Source: Helicobacter suis (lineage in GTDB: Bacteria > Campylobacterota > Campylobacteria > Campylobacterales > Helicobacteraceae). From it: a stretch of DNA of 64,000 nt. Position 1 is the stretch's first letter, and each line of letters begins with the position of its first letter. Of the stretch, positions 1 to 9,684 are shown one piece after another. A program made the translations under genes and the position numbers. The DNA lies in contig NZ_CABIKE010000012.1 in the NCBI RefSeq assembly GCF_902196135.1, positions 1-64,000 on the forward strand, in the 5' to 3' direction. Below the pieces are notes generated by a model. That model was given only the letters and a program-made list of their open reading frames with translations. It made no database searches and was not told the origin of the DNA.

Positions 1-96
1 GAACATAAAGAAGAACATAAAGAAGAACATAAAGAAGAACATAAAGAAGAACATAAAGAAGAACATAAAGAAGAACATAAAGAAGAACATAAAGAA
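1..96 (+). repeat. Tandem 12-bp repeat coding EHKE, eight copies in view
   Basis: The unit GAACATAAAGAA is repeated eight times without a mismatch from the first base of the window and may continue upstream. Because 12 is a multiple of three, gain or loss of units changes the length of the Glu-rich protein without shifting the frame. Confidence 0.95.
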
Positions 97-1353
97 GAAG
101 CGATCCCAGAAACGCCTACAGAATCACAAGAACCTATAACATCACAAGAACTCCCACAGGCTATACCACAAGAACAAGAGCAAAAAGAGCAAAAGGCAGA
201 AGAAACAAATCAAACTCCGCCACCAGAAACCCAAGAAACCCATCACGATAACACAGAAGGGTTAAATTTAGAGGATTTATTGCCACTAGAAGCACACACC
301 CCCGCAAAACAAACAGATAGCACTAAAGAACCCACGCTAGACTCTACCCTTCCAGATGATATTCCCCTTGAATCCCACACCCATGCAGATAGTGTACATA
401 TGGACATGCTTGAGGATTTAATGCAAGAAAATTCTCCTGAGGCTCAAGAGCTCATGGATAGCATGCATGGAATGGATAGCGCGATGCACACGGCTATGGA
501 GGACATACAACCCTTTACAGATGTAGAACCTTCTTTAGCACAAGAAACACAAGAAACACAAGAAACCCCCCCTACAGAGTCTAGTTTGACTCAAGATGCA
601 GAAGCTAAAGAACCCCAAATAGAAGAGTCTAAAAAAGAGGAAATAGAGGCAAAAGAAATCCCCCCATCTTCTCAAGACAAAGAAACTAATCAAGAAGTAG
701 AGGAAAATGCAGAAGTTGAAAATGCAGAAAAAGAACCTCAAGAGCCAATTCAAGAATCTCAAGAACTTAAAGAGCAACCAGAAACTCCAGAAATCCCTTC
801 AGAAAAAGAGACACAACCCCAAGAACCCTCAGAGCCAGAAAATTTAACACCTGTACAAGAATCTACAGAATCTGCAGAATCTAAAGAACCTTTAACAACC
901 CCGCCTGAAAAGGAATCCCAAGAGTTTGAAAAAATTGAAGATATTCCTGAGCCGGTTATGGCTAGTGTAATGGATGAATCTGAAATACCCAATGAAGAGG
1001 CCAAGCAAGAGGCACAGCCAAAGAGCACAGAAGCAGCAGAGGAAGTAAAAGAGGAGGAAAAAGCAAGCAAGGAAGAAGAAACAAGTGGAGTAGAAAATAA
1101 AATAGAAGAGGAGGCAAGCGAGGTAGAAGGAAAAATAGAGGAGGAAAAAGCAGATAGGGCGGACGAGAAAGCAGAAGCCACACTTCAAGAGCAAATACCT
1201 CAAGAGCAAACGCCTCAAAAAGAACAACCAAGTTTGCCCCCTTTGAGCTTAAGTTTTGATTTACAAACCTTGCTTAAAGATTTGCCCATTGATCCTAAGA
1301 TTTTAGAGAATAAAACCCTCCATGTTCAGGTCCAATTAGCTGATAAAACATGA
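1..1353 (+). CDS. Glu-rich acidic protein, 5' end outside window (HP0322-like)
   Basis: The reading frame is open from base 1, so the N-terminus lies outside the window; an apparent TTG start at 280 is only internal. The visible part starts with eight EHKE units and continues as a very Glu/Gln/Pro/Lys-rich, probably disordered chain of about 400 residues. It ends in a short hydrophobic segment (LSFDLQTLLKDLPIDPK) that may be the only folded part. Position directly upstream of gmk, tatA and argS matches the H. pylori poly-E-rich gene HP0322, whose molecular role I do not know. The stop codon overlaps the gmk start (ATGA), so the two are translationally coupled. Composition and synteny are seen; no function is inferred. 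Confidence 0.75.
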   Translation, partial: EHKEEHKEEHKEEHKEEHKEEHKEEHKEEHKEEAIPETPTESQEPITSQELPQAIPQEQEQKEQKAEETNQTPPPETQETHHDNTEGLNLEDLLPLEAHTPAKQTDSTKEPTLDSTLPDDIPLESHTHADSVHMDMLEDLMQENSPEAQELMDSMHGMDSAMHTAMEDIQPFTDVEPSLAQETQETQETPPTESSLTQDAEAKEPQIEESKKEEIEAKEIPPSSQDKETNQEVEENAEVENAEKEPQEPIQESQELKEQPETPEIPSEKETQPQEPSEPENLTPVQESTESAESKEPLTTPPEKESQEFEKIEDIPEPVMASVMDESEIPNEEAKQEAQPKSTEAAEEVKEEEKASKEEETSGVENKIEEEASEVEGKIEEEKADRADEKAEATLQEQIPQEQTPQKEQPSLPPLSLSFDLQTLLKDLPIDPKILENKTLHVQVQLADKT

Positions 1354-1958
1354 CGGCTTATCGCATGCTTATCTTAGCTGGTCCGAGTGGATCGGGTAAG
1401 AGTACTCTTGTGAGGCATTTATTAGAGCAATGTGAGGATGTTTATTTTTCTATCTCAACTACAACGCGTCCAAAACGAGAAGGAGAGATTGAGGGGAAGC
1501 ATTATTATTTTGTAAGTCAAGAGGCTTTTTTAGAAGGGATTGACAAACACCAATTTTTAGAATGGGCTAAAGTACACGGCTATTATTATGGTACTTCTCT
1601 TGTGCCCATTGAGCAGGCTTTAAAAGTAAATAAACTTGTGCTACTTGATATTGATGTACAAGGGCATCGCAGTGTTAAAAATATTTATCCTCAAGCGACT
1701 TCTATTTTTATCACAACCAAAAATGCACAGGTTTTACGCACCCGTTTAGAGCAACGCCAAACCGATAGTAACGAGGTGATTACAAAGCGCCTCATCACGG
1801 CTTTTAAAGAACTCCAAGAGATAGATCAGTTTGATTATGTGCTTATCAACGAGGATTTAGAGCTTTCTAAAAAAATGGTGCTAGAAGTAGCCCACACCTT
1901 GCGCTACAAACAACAGATGTTTCCTAAGGAGCAACTTTGCCGTGCTTGGAAAGACTAA
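1350..1958 (+). CDS. gmk: Guanylate kinase
   Basis: Phosphorylates GMP to GDP with ATP in the cytoplasm, feeding GTP and dGTP synthesis. The 202-residue protein has the P-loop GPSGSGKST at about residues 11-19 and the GMP-binding segment STTTRPKREGEIEGKHYYF, followed by the TRL lid region. Length is normal for the family. The ATG overlaps the stop of the Glu-rich gene. It is followed by tatA after 45 bp and is probably part of the same transcript. Confidence 0.97.
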   Translation: MTAYRMLILAGPSGSGKSTLVRHLLEQCEDVYFSISTTTRPKREGEIEGKHYYFVSQEAFLEGIDKHQFLEWAKVHGYYYGTSLVPIEQALKVNKLVLLDIDVQGHRSVKNIYPQATSIFITTKNAQVLRTRLEQRQTDSNEVITKRLITAFKELQEIDQFDYVLINEDLELSKKMVLEVAHTLRYKQQMFPKEQLCRAWKD

Positions 1959-2003
1959 GTTAGGCTATGCTAATATGGGGAAAATCCCTATAAAAGGATA
2001 AAC

Positions 2004-2267
2004 ATGGGCGGTTTTACAAGTGTTTGGCATTGGCTAATTGTTTTAGTGGTGATCTTGCTTTTATTTGGTGCTAAAAGAATCCCTGAGTTGGCTAAGGGGC
2101 TTGGTAGCGGGATTAAGAACTTTAAAAAGGCTGTGAAAGATGATGAGGAGGAAAAAAAAGAGGGTAAGGAGGAGGTACAAACCCTACACACCACTAGCCC
2201 TAATCCACAAACTCCAAATAGCCCACAAAGTAGTACACAAACTAAAGACCCCACCAAAGTTAGCTAA
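2004..2267 (+). CDS. tatA: Sec-independent translocase subunit TatA
   Basis: Forms the pore component of the twin-arginine translocase, which moves folded proteins across the inner membrane. The 87-residue protein has one N-terminal membrane helix (about residues 9-22), the FGxxxxPE hinge ([10 protein letters not shown]), an amphipathic helix and a charged, Pro/Thr-rich tail. An AAAGGA Shine-Dalgarno precedes the ATG. A visible client is the Rieske protein at 21968-22471, whose N-terminus carries SRRDFLG. The stop codon directly abuts the argS start. Confidence 0.95.
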   Translation: MGGFTSVWHWLIVLVVILLLFGAKRIPELAKGLGSGIKNFKKAVKDDEEEKKEGKEEVQTLHTTSPNPQTPNSPQSSTQTKDPTKVS

Positions 2268-3878
2268 ATGCATTACACGATCAAAACCCTACTAGAGCGG
2301 GTTTTACAAACAGAGGTGATCTTAGAGCACCCTAAAGATAGGAGTTTGGGGCATTATGCTAGCGTGGTGGCTTTTCCCTTAGCAAAGGTGTATAAAAAGC
2401 CACCTAAGGCTATCGCGCTAGAGTTGGTGGATCGTCTTTTAGAAGATGAAGAATGTCAGGCTGTTTTTGCAAAGATAGAGGCACTCAATGGCTATATTAA
2501 TTTTACCCTCAAAGAAAGTTTTCTAGATCGCTTTTGTAATCAGGCCTTAAAACTAGGGGTAGATTTTGGCAAAGAAGCGGATAAACAAGAGAGTCTTTAT
2601 TTAGAATTTGTCAGCGCAAACCCTACAGGACCTTTGCATATCGGGCATGCTAGAGGGGCGATTTTTGGAGATAGCTTTGGCAATTTAGCCCGCTTTTTAG
2701 GCTATAAGGTACACACTGAATATTATGTCAACGATCTAGGCGCACAGATTAAATTACTCGGCCTTTCGCTTTGGCTAGCTATTTGTGAGATGCAACATCT
2801 TAAAGTAGAATACCCGGCAGAGTATTATAGAGGCGCGTATATCAATGAACTAGCTCAAAAAGCACTAGAGCATTTCCCGGATTTAAACAACAATGATCCT
2901 AATCTTTACACCACATTAGGAGATTTTGCTAAAGAAGTGGTACTAGCTCAAATAGAGCAGAGTTTAGCAGATTTGGGGATTGTTATAGAAAATTATGCGA
3001 GTGAAAGGGCGATGTTTGCGCATCAAGAGGAGGTTTTTAAGCGTTTAGAGCAGGCTGGAGGTGTGTATGAGTTTGAAGGCAAAATGTGGCTTAAATCTAG
3101 TATGTTTGGAGATGAAAAAGATCGCGTGATTCGTAAAAATGATGGGGATTTTACCTATATTGCAGGGGATATCACCTACCATGATTATAAATTCAAACAG
3201 GGCTTTGATCACTATATTAATATCTTTGGGGCTGATCACCATGGCTATGTAGCCCGCATTAAGGCAGCTTTGCAGTTTCTAGGCTATGAGGCACAAAAAT
3301 TAGAGGTGCTTTTAGTGCAAATGGTGGCTTTATTACAAAATGGCAAGCCTTATAAGATGAGCAAGCGCGCGGGTAATTCTGTGCTACTTAGCGATGTGCT
3401 AGAGGACATGGGCAAAGACGCTCTGCGTTTTGTGTTTCTGAGTAAAAAGCTAGACACGCATTTAGAATTTGACATCGCTAGTTTGCAAAAACAAGATAGT
3501 TCTAACCCCATTTTTTATATCCACTACGCCAACGCCCGTATCCACACTATGTTAGAAAAATTCTTCCAAAAACCAAATGCGAGTTTGCAGGCTATTCTCT
3601 CAAGTTCTTTAGAAAATCTCCCAAAGGCTGGGGGCGCTCTTCTTTTTAATGCCCTTAATTTGCCTAAAATTTTACAAACCGCCTTTCAAGATAGAGAGTT
3701 ACAAAAGATATGCGATTATCTTAAAGGTTTAGCTGCCGATTTTCACAGCTTTTATAACGCCTATAGAATTTTAGACACCCCGCAAGAATTGCCTTATTTA
3801 AAGCTTTGCCAAATGGTGAGTTTGAGTTTAACAATCGGTCTAAAATTACTTGGGATTAGAGCTAAAACAAAGATGTAA
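2268..3878 (+). CDS. argS: Arginyl-tRNA synthetase
   Basis: Charges tRNA-Arg. This class I synthetase of 536 residues shows the N-terminal additional domain, the HIGH motif (PTGPLHIGHARGAIFGD, about residues 118-134), the KMSKR signature (KPYKMSKRAGN, about residues 360-370) and an anticodon-binding helical C-terminus. The start codon follows the tatA stop without a gap. The order gmk-tatA-argS is the same as in H. pylori. Confidence 0.97.
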   Translation: MHYTIKTLLERVLQTEVILEHPKDRSLGHYASVVAFPLAKVYKKPPKAIALELVDRLLEDEECQAVFAKIEALNGYINFTLKESFLDRFCNQALKLGVDFGKEADKQESLYLEFVSANPTGPLHIGHARGAIFGDSFGNLARFLGYKVHTEYYVNDLGAQIKLLGLSLWLAICEMQHLKVEYPAEYYRGAYINELAQKALEHFPDLNNNDPNLYTTLGDFAKEVVLAQIEQSLADLGIVIENYASERAMFAHQEEVFKRLEQAGGVYEFEGKMWLKSSMFGDEKDRVIRKNDGDFTYIAGDITYHDYKFKQGFDHYINIFGADHHGYVARIKAALQFLGYEAQKLEVLLVQMVALLQNGKPYKMSKRAGNSVLLSDVLEDMGKDALRFVFLSKKLDTHLEFDIASLQKQDSSNPIFYIHYANARIHTMLEKFFQKPNASLQAILSSSLENLPKAGGALLFNALNLPKILQTAFQDRELQKICDYLKGLAADFHSFYNAYRILDTPQELPYLKLCQMVSLSLTIGLKLLGIRAKTKM

Positions 3879-3880
3879 TA

Positions 3881-3917
3881 ACGGACGGGGATAAGGAGGG
3901 GGAGTTACCCCGCCCGT
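3881..3917. other. GC-rich hairpin after argS
   Basis: ACGGACGGGG (3881-3890) can pair with CCCCGCCCGT (3908-3917) with one mismatch across a 17-nt purine-rich loop. There is no T-run, so it is not a textbook intrinsic terminator, but its place just after the argS stop fits a transcription end or mRNA 3' structure. A second small hairpin (GCCG...CGGC) follows directly. Confidence 0.45.
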
Positions 3918-3980
3918 GCCGACTAAATGCCGGCTAGTTAAAATATCTAAAATATCTGGAATTTTCTCTTAAACTTTTGT

Positions 3981-3986
3981 TATAAT
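3981..3986 (+). promoter_or_regulatory. Predicted -10 box for hsrA
   Basis: A perfect TATAAT lies 28 bp before the response regulator ATG and is preceded by a T-rich stretch, as usual for Helicobacter housekeeping promoters, which lack a clear -35. An AAAGGAT Shine-Dalgarno follows at about 4002-4008. Confidence 0.6.
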
Positions 3987-4013
3987 AATTTAAGTTTAAG
4001 TTAAAGGATTTGA

Positions 4014-4694
4014 ATGCGTATCTTGTTGGTGGAAAACAACGCTGATTTAAGCAAAGAAATTAGCGCCTATCTCAGCGAAAAGAGTTTTCAGGTAGATGTA
4101 GCAGAGAATTTAGAGGATGGCGAGTATTACATCAGTATCCGCAATTACGATCTTGTGCTGATTAGTTTAGAACTTAGCGATGGCAATGGTTTAAGTTTAG
4201 TGCCTTATGCAAAGGCCAAACATGCCTCTATTGTAAGTATCGTGCTAGCTAATAACGCCTCCAGTGAGCAAGAGATCAAGGCTTTTAAAGAGGGAGTAGA
4301 TGATTTCATCGCTAAGCCTTTTGATTTGGGGGTGCTTGTGGCTAGGATTGAGGCGAGATTGCGCTTTTGGGGTTCTAGTATTATTGAAATTGAAGATCTA
4401 GTGATTAATCCAGATGAGGAAAAGATCGTATATAAGGGTAAGGAAATTGAAGTTAAAGGTAAACCCTTTGAAGTGCTCACCCATCTAGCGCGCCACCGCG
4501 ATCAAATCGTGTCTAAAGAGCAGCTTTTAGATGCTATTTGGGAAGAGCCGGAGTTAGTAACGCCTAATGTGATTGAGGTGGCCATTAATCAGATTCGCCA
4601 AAAAATGGACAAACCACTAGGTATTTCCACCGTAGAAACCGTGCGCCGTAGAGGGTATCGTTTCTGTTACCCAAAAAGTGTAGAAAACTCTTAA
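4014..4694 (+). CDS. hsrA: Orphan OmpR-type response regulator HsrA (HP1043-like)
   Basis: Essential orphan regulator in H. pylori, thought to act without phosphorylation. The 226-residue protein has a receiver-like domain (1-115) and an OmpR winged-helix domain (about 125-222). The receiver is atypical: the acidic pocket reads ENN instead of EDD, and the phospho-acceptor Asp is replaced by Ser in VLISLELSDG. The C-terminal half (from ARIEARLRFWGS through VETVRRRGYRFCYPK) is almost unchanged from what I recall of HP1043, while the N-terminal half differs more. No histidine kinase gene is adjacent. It is monocistronic between argS and a convergent dapE. Confidence 0.92.
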   Translation: MRILLVENNADLSKEISAYLSEKSFQVDVAENLEDGEYYISIRNYDLVLISLELSDGNGLSLVPYAKAKHASIVSIVLANNASSEQEIKAFKEGVDDFIAKPFDLGVLVARIEARLRFWGSSIIEIEDLVINPDEEKIVYKGKEIEVKGKPFEVLTHLARHRDQIVSKEQLLDAIWEEPELVTPNVIEVAINQIRQKMDKPLGISTVETVRRRGYRFCYPKSVENS

Positions 4695-5177
4695 AATTGT
4701 ACTACCCCAAAAACCCTTAGTATGGTTATGTTGTTTGTAACTAGGGCTAGGGGTTCTGTGTTGAATAATCTTTGCACATAAGCTTAAGGTAGCGGGTATG
4801 GATTTATACCTTTTGGTGGGCGCTTTTATGCCACATTTGCTCTTGTTAAAGCTAGGGGTTTATAGCGTGGGTAATTTAAAGTACTTTAATCCATAAAAAC
4901 CCTTATAAAACGCTCAAATGCTAAAAATATTTTAATCTCTAGCGCAGGTTTGCGCGCTAAGCCTGCAAGCTTAGTAAAGCAATTAAGGCGTAGCTATAAG
5001 GTTTTGTGCTAATGCTAGCTAAGGGCTCAACTCTAAGAGTAGAGGTGCTAGAGAGCCCCTAGCTTAAGCCTTGATAATCTTAATCAATCTTGCAAGCTTA
5101 ACACGCAGGGAGTATGCCAAACACCAGCGCTAAGATCAATAAAGACGCGCAAGATTGCCCCACAAGCTAGAGGTACA
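4695..5177. other. 483-bp gene-free stretch between hsrA and dapE
   Basis: No convincing reading frame on either strand. It contains an inverted repeat CAATCTTGC (5085-5093) / GCAAGATTG (5149-5157), a GGGCTC...GAGCCC stem near 5025-5057 enclosing ACTCTAAGAGT, and a twice-used GCAAGCTTA. The genes on both sides converge on it. It could hold 3' ends, a small structured RNA or decayed sequence. I found no tmRNA tag frame and no RNase P signature. Confidence 0.5.
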
Positions 5178-6317
5178 TCATCTTTCTAGCGATTTTTTCA
5201 AAATCAAATCAAGCAATCTAAAAAAAACACTTTGGAGTTGTTCTAATTCCTCCACCCCTACCCTCTCATCAGTAGAGTGGATGCGATCATTACACACACC
5301 AAACTCTACAACCTCCACCCCCAGCGCCCTAAAAAAGCGCGCATCGCTAGTGCCCCCCTTAGTGTTAAGCGCAGGGGTGATCTCTAAAACTTCTATAATG
5401 GCTTGTTTAAGACAGGAGAGAATAAGGCTATCTTTAGAAGAAATAAATGGTAGAGAATTTTGTCTTAAATGGATATCACAGGGGACTTTAGAGAGTACTC
5501 TATCTAAGAAATTTTCCACATCTTCACGCGTTGTGGCAGGCGAATGGCGGACATTAAAGGCAATCTTTAGGCTTCTGGGTGTCATGTTTTCTGCGGGCAC
5601 ATGGCTTTCAATAGAGGTAAGCACCAAGCGGGAGGGCTCAAAAAAAGCATCACCCTTATCTAAAAGTGCTCCAGCTAGTAAATTTAATTTATCAGAGATA
5701 AGATCAATAGGATTAAGGCATTTTTTAGGATAGGCCACATGCCCGGGTACGCCTTGTACGATGATGTTTCCACTAATTGATCCTCTTCTACCAACTTTAA
5801 TGCTATCGCCTAGGGTCTGTATACTCGTAGGTTCAGCCACCAACGCAAAATGGGGCAATAAATGCTTTTCTTTTAAAACCTCTAGCATGTGTTTTGTACC
5901 AAACTTGGCCTTACCCTCCTCATCGCTGGTTAAAAGAATAGAGAGAATCAAAGGGATTTTTTGCTCTTTAAATTTTGCATAAAACTCTATCAAAGCACAG
6001 AAAAAAGCCGCAATGCCTCCCTTCATATCCTGCGCTCCCCGTCCATACAAAAAACCACCTGTCAGCACCCCAGCAAAAGGATCTACACTCCAGCCCTCCC
6101 CCGGAGGCACGACATCTACATGCCCGGCAAAGCAAAAATGCAAGGGGTTTTCCCCGCCAAAATCTTTATAAAGAAATATATTTTTTACCGGTTCTTTGTG
6201 GGCATTTAGGATTTTAAAATCGGGCAAAAGAGAGGCTAGGTAGGCAAAAATCCCCTCCTCTTTAGGCGTGATAGTTGGGTAGGTTAAAAGTTTTTGGGCA
6301 AGAGTGATAGCATTCAT
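5178..6317 (-). CDS. dapE: Succinyl-diaminopimelate desuccinylase
   Basis: Hydrolyses N-succinyl-LL-diaminopimelate to diaminopimelate and succinate, supplying lysine and the peptidoglycan cross-link residue. The 379-residue M20-family protein shows the metal-binding motifs [23 protein letters not shown] and TSDEEGKA, the dimerisation domain with HVAYP, and a final His in [12 protein letters not shown] / [10 protein letters not shown]. It overlaps the mnmG stop by 4 bp (ATGA) and is cotranscribed with it, as in H. pylori. A DapC-like aminotransferase for the preceding step is at 45736-46869. Confidence 0.95.
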   Translation of the reverse strand: MNAITLAQKLLTYPTITPKEEGIFAYLASLLPDFKILNAHKEPVKNIFLYKDFGGENPLHFCFAGHVDVVPPGEGWSVDPFAGVLTGGFLYGRGAQDMKGGIAAFFCALIEFYAKFKEQKIPLILSILLTSDEEGKAKFGTKHMLEVLKEKHLLPHFALVAEPTSIQTLGDSIKVGRRGSISGNIIVQGVPGHVAYPKKCLNPIDLISDKLNLLAGALLDKGDAFFEPSRLVLTSIESHVPAENMTPRSLKIAFNVRHSPATTREDVENFLDRVLSKVPCDIHLRQNSLPFISSKDSLILSCLKQAIIEVLEITPALNTKGGTSDARFFRALGVEVVEFGVCNDRIHSTDERVGVEELEQLQSVFFRLLDLILKKSLER

Positions 6318-8188
6318 GGGAGCTCTTTAAGAGTGGTTTTAGTGTGTAGGTGGAGGTAGAGTTGCAACACTTCTAAATTAGAAGGGGTGATTCCGCTAAT
6401 CTGTGCAGCCTCAAAGAGACTTTTAGGGCGCAATTTCTCTAATTTTTCTATTGCCTCTAGGCCAAGACCGGGGATTTTATGGAAGACAAAATCTGAGGGG
6501 ATTTTATTTTGTAACATCTGCTCCATTCTTGCAATAGAGGCGCTTTGTTTTTCAATATAGCTATGGTATTTACAGGCAATTTTAACTTGCTCTAAAACCT
6601 CTGGCTCTAAATCTTGTAAAAAGCTAAAAAGAGAGCTTAAAATCTCTACACTACAGCTATCGCGTCCGGCTAAAAACACCCCATTACATTTATCATTAAT
6701 CCCGTCTTGTCCTAAATCCTCAAGTTTTTGCAAAGTCTCTTTAGAGGGCGTAAAATGCGTGTTTTTAAGATTTTCTAGGGCTTGTGTGATCTGGCTTTGT
6801 TGCTTTTGTAATTTGGCATGCTCTTTTTCACTCATTAATCCTAAAATATAAGCATACTTACCTAAGCGCCACCTTGCATTATCCTCTCGTAGTAATAGGC
6901 GGTATTCAGCGCGAGAGGTGAACATGCGATAAGGTTCTTGCGTGCCCTTGCTGATCAAATCATCAACCATCACGCCGATATAGGCCTCATCGCGCCGCAA
7001 AATTAAGGGGGGTTTATTTTGCAAAGCCAAACAGGCATTAATTCCGGCAAGTAAGCCTTGTGCTGCTGCCTCTTCATAGCCTGTTGTACCATTAATTTGG
7101 CCTGCTAGATAGAGATTTTTAATCTTCTTACTCTCTAAAGAGTATTCAAGTCCTGTAGGCTGGATAAAATCATACTCAATCGCATAACCATAACGCGTAA
7201 TGTGGGCATGCTCTAAGCCTTTAATGGAGTGAATAACTTGCTCTTGTAAATGAAAGGGTAGAGAAGTACTTAGCCCGTTGACATAATATTCACTGCCACT
7301 TCTTGTTTGGGGTTCTAAAAAGAGTTGGTGGCGCTCTTTATCTTTAAAGCGATAAATTTTATCCTCAATGCTAGGGCAATAACGGGGCCCCACTCCCTCT
7401 ATTTGGCCGCTAAACATAGGCGCTAAATGGAAATTTTGCTCAATAAGGGCGTGGGTTTTAGCATTCGTGTAGGTGATAAAACAAGGTAATTGTATGGGGT
7501 TAAAATTTTTTGTTTTATCGCTAAATTTAGGCGGGGGGAAATCCCCAAAGTGGGCTTCTAGCTCTGTAAAATCAATGCTATTTCCAGCCAAACGCGGGCA
7601 GGTGCCGGTTTTAAGCCGCCCTATTTCTAAACCTAGAGTTTTTAAATGCCGTGCTAACTCAATAGAAGCACTCTCACCAAAGCGCCCATTTTGGCTTGTA
7701 TGTGTCCCGATGTGTACTAGGCCTTGTAAAAAAGTTCCTGTAGTGAGAATAATCTTTGAAGCTTTATATTCTTTGCCTAGAGTACTTTTAACCCCCACCA
7801 CAGCCCCATTTTCTAAAAGCAAACTCTCCACCATTTCTTGAGATACGCTTAAATTAGGGGTATTTAGCACTAAATTGCGGGCGTTTTGGCGGTAGAGATC
7901 CATATCAATTTGAGCGCGCGTACCCCGCACAGCTGGTCCTTTAGAGGCATTAAGGATGCGAAATTGCAAACCAGATAAATCGCTTAAAATCCCCATGACC
8001 CCACCTAAAGCATCAATTTCTTTAACCAAATGCCCCTTACCAAGTCCACCAATGGCCGGGTTACAGCTAGCAAGCCCGATATTTTCTATTAAAAGCGTGA
8101 GTAGATGCACCCTTGCGCCCATTTTAGCTGCTACAATGGAGGCTTCAATACCTGCATGCCCCCCTCCTACAACAACAATATCTAACAT
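6314..8188 (-). CDS. mnmG: tRNA uridine-5-carboxymethylaminomethyl modification enzyme MnmG (GidA)
   Basis: With MnmE installs the carboxymethylaminomethyl group on the wobble uridine of several tRNAs, using FAD. The 624-residue protein starts with the dinucleotide motif [13 protein letters not shown] and has the family signatures [31 protein letters not shown] and [16 protein letters not shown], ending in the helical MnmE-binding domain. Upstream on the minus strand a TATAAA box at 8208-8213 and an AAGGATT Shine-Dalgarno suggest a very short leader. It leads the mnmG-dapE operon. Confidence 0.96.
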   Translation of the reverse strand: MLDIVVVGGGHAGIEASIVAAKMGARVHLLTLLIENIGLASCNPAIGGLGKGHLVKEIDALGGVMGILSDLSGLQFRILNASKGPAVRGTRAQIDMDLYRQNARNLVLNTPNLSVSQEMVESLLLENGAVVGVKSTLGKEYKASKIILTTGTFLQGLVHIGTHTSQNGRFGESASIELARHLKTLGLEIGRLKTGTCPRLAGNSIDFTELEAHFGDFPPPKFSDKTKNFNPIQLPCFITYTNAKTHALIEQNFHLAPMFSGQIEGVGPRYCPSIEDKIYRFKDKERHQLFLEPQTRSGSEYYVNGLSTSLPFHLQEQVIHSIKGLEHAHITRYGYAIEYDFIQPTGLEYSLESKKIKNLYLAGQINGTTGYEEAAAQGLLAGINACLALQNKPPLILRRDEAYIGVMVDDLISKGTQEPYRMFTSRAEYRLLLREDNARWRLGKYAYILGLMSEKEHAKLQKQQSQITQALENLKNTHFTPSKETLQKLEDLGQDGINDKCNGVFLAGRDSCSVEILSSLFSFLQDLEPEVLEQVKIACKYHSYIEKQSASIARMEQMLQNKIPSDFVFHKIPGLGLEAIEKLEKLRPKSLFEAAQISGITPSNLEVLQLYLHLHTKTTLKELP

Positions 8189-8301
8189 GGCAATCCTTTT
8201 TACTGATTTTATAATCAGAGATTTTAATGATCATTTAATGAGAAAATTAAAATAGATTATGTTACCCTAAGTGTTCTTATTTACTTTGGTTAGGATTTAA
8301 A

Positions 8302-9684
8302 ATGAACGCAAAATTTAGGGCGGTGGCTCGTGTTGGCTATAAGCTTTGTGGTAAGATTTATCATAAGATTTTTCGTATCGCTTTGGATAAGTACTTTTCG
8401 CGTGCTTTAGATAGACATTTAGATAGACATTTAGATAGACATTTAGATAGACATTTAGATAGACATTTAGATAGATACTATAGGTCTGGTTATCGCGAAG
8501 AGACATATGCAAAAGAAGAGGCCTTTTATCAAAATTTTCCCTTTGTTAATTGTTCTAGTTGCAACAAGACAGATTTATTAGTTACACCTCCTGATTGGAG
8601 CACCCTTAATTTTGAAAGCTACACCCAAGAACTTTTAGAAAAAAGAGGATTTAATCAGGCCTTTAGAGACAAGTTTAAAGATAGAAAACCTATTGTACTC
8701 TTTGCGGGCAATGATGCAGAGCAGGATGAAAGCGGGTTTATTCAGGATTTATCAAAAGTGTGTGAAAAAGTGTATTTATTTTATCAAGACGATGGGAGCT
8801 ATGGGACAGCACATTATGGATTTAACATGGGTCGCTTGCTTAACTGCAAAGAGGCAAATTCTTTTATCAACACCACTAAAATTTGTGAGATCATAGACAA
8901 CGCCCCAGCAAATGCAAAACCCGATCTTTTAATAATTCAAGGGTGGGGGTGGAATTACAGTCCTAGAGATTTATTGTTGATCAAACACCGCTACAAAGAC
9001 CTTAAAATCCTCAATCTACAAATGGACGATGTAGCTGGCTATGGTTTAGATAGTCCTCTAGGTACGCATGCTATTTTACCCTTTATCGATCTAGCCCTCA
9101 CTACAGCACCTGAAAAAGTAAAATGGATACTCAAAGAGGGCACACCCGCTTTTTATTTCCCTCTAGCCTCTAGTTTAGATTTCTACCACCCCTTAGAAAA
9201 TGTAGAGCGTATCTATGATATTGGATTTGTAGGGCTTAATTATGGTGGGCGCGCTGAGATAATCAAAGCCTTAGAAAAGGAAAATTTTAAAGTAAAGGCC
9301 TATGGGCATGGTTTTGGAGGGAGATTACCCTTAGAGCAAACCAATCTCTTTTTTAACCAGTGTGAATTGGTGTTAGGTTGTGGGGGTACTGGAGCGGGAG
9401 GGGGTGAGTTTGGTAGAATCAACATGAAACTACGCGATTTTGATACACCCATGAGCGGGGCGGCCTATATCACCACTTATCATAAAGACTTAGCCGATCT
9501 TTTTAGTAGAGAAAGCATGATTTTTTATGACAGTACAAAAGATCTAATCACAAAGGCGCATTATTATTTAAAACATAAAGAGATACTCCAAAAGATCAGA
9601 GAAAAGGCCTTTTTAGAAGCCTCTAGTAAACATACCTATGAACAGCGCTTTAAAGAAGTGTTTAAAAAATTAGGCATTATTTAG
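8302..9684 (+). CDS. CgeB-like glycosyltransferase with DRHL repeats
   Basis: A 460-residue protein with an N-terminal basic region containing five DRHL units (about residues 37-56), a central Rossmann-like part (PIVLFAGNDAEQDES; GWGWNYSPRDLLLIK) and a C-terminal part typical of the CgeB / Glyco_trans_1_2 family (GFVGLNYGGRAEII; KLRDFDTPMSGAAYITTYHKD; a final HTYEQRF helix). By family it should transfer a sugar to a surface glycan or protein; the substrate is unknown. It stands alone between divergent mnmG and cdsA. The ATG at 8302 follows TTAGGATTT. The repeats lie before the catalytic part, where length changes would be tolerated. Confidence 0.75.
   Translation: MNAKFRAVARVGYKLCGKIYHKIFRIALDKYFSRALDRHLDRHLDRHLDRHLDRHLDRYYRSGYREETYAKEEAFYQNFPFVNCSSCNKTDLLVTPPDWSTLNFESYTQELLEKRGFNQAFRDKFKDRKPIVLFAGNDAEQDESGFIQDLSKVCEKVYLFYQDDGSYGTAHYGFNMGRLLNCKEANSFINTTKICEIIDNAPANAKPDLLIIQGWGWNYSPRDLLLIKHRYKDLKILNLQMDDVAGYGLDSPLGTHAILPFIDLALTTAPEKVKWILKEGTPAFYFPLASSLDFYHPLENVERIYDIGFVGLNYGGRAEIIKALEKENFKVKAYGHGFGGRLPLEQTNLFFNQCELVLGCGGTGAGGGEFGRINMKLRDFDTPMSGAAYITTYHKDLADLFSRESMIFYDSTKDLITKAHYYLKHKEILQKIREKAFLEASSKHTYEQRFKEVFKKLGII
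8410..8469 (+). repeat. Five 12-bp tandem repeats coding DRHL
   Basis: GATAGACATTTA is repeated five times without error inside the glycosyltransferase gene, followed by a sixth, diverged unit (GATAGATACTAT). Copy changes would add or remove four residues and keep the frame. Confidence 0.95.

Noticed and set aside
535-1231. Several long minus-strand frames opposite the Glu-rich gene
   Set aside because: They are antisense shadows of GAA/GAG-rich codons, giving improbable Phe/Leu/Ser-rich proteins.
4695-5177. tmRNA, RNase P RNA or SRP RNA in the gene-free stretch
   Set aside because: No tag-peptide frame, no GAGGAAAGTCC-type RNase P core and no SRP tetraloop hairpin was found.
5155-6217. Plus-strand frames opposite dapE
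   Set aside because: Antisense shadows; dapE motifs on the minus strand are complete.
8302-9684. Alpha-1,3-fucosyltransferase with heptad repeats
   Set aside because: The repeat unit is four residues and N-terminal, and the conserved motifs are of the CgeB type.
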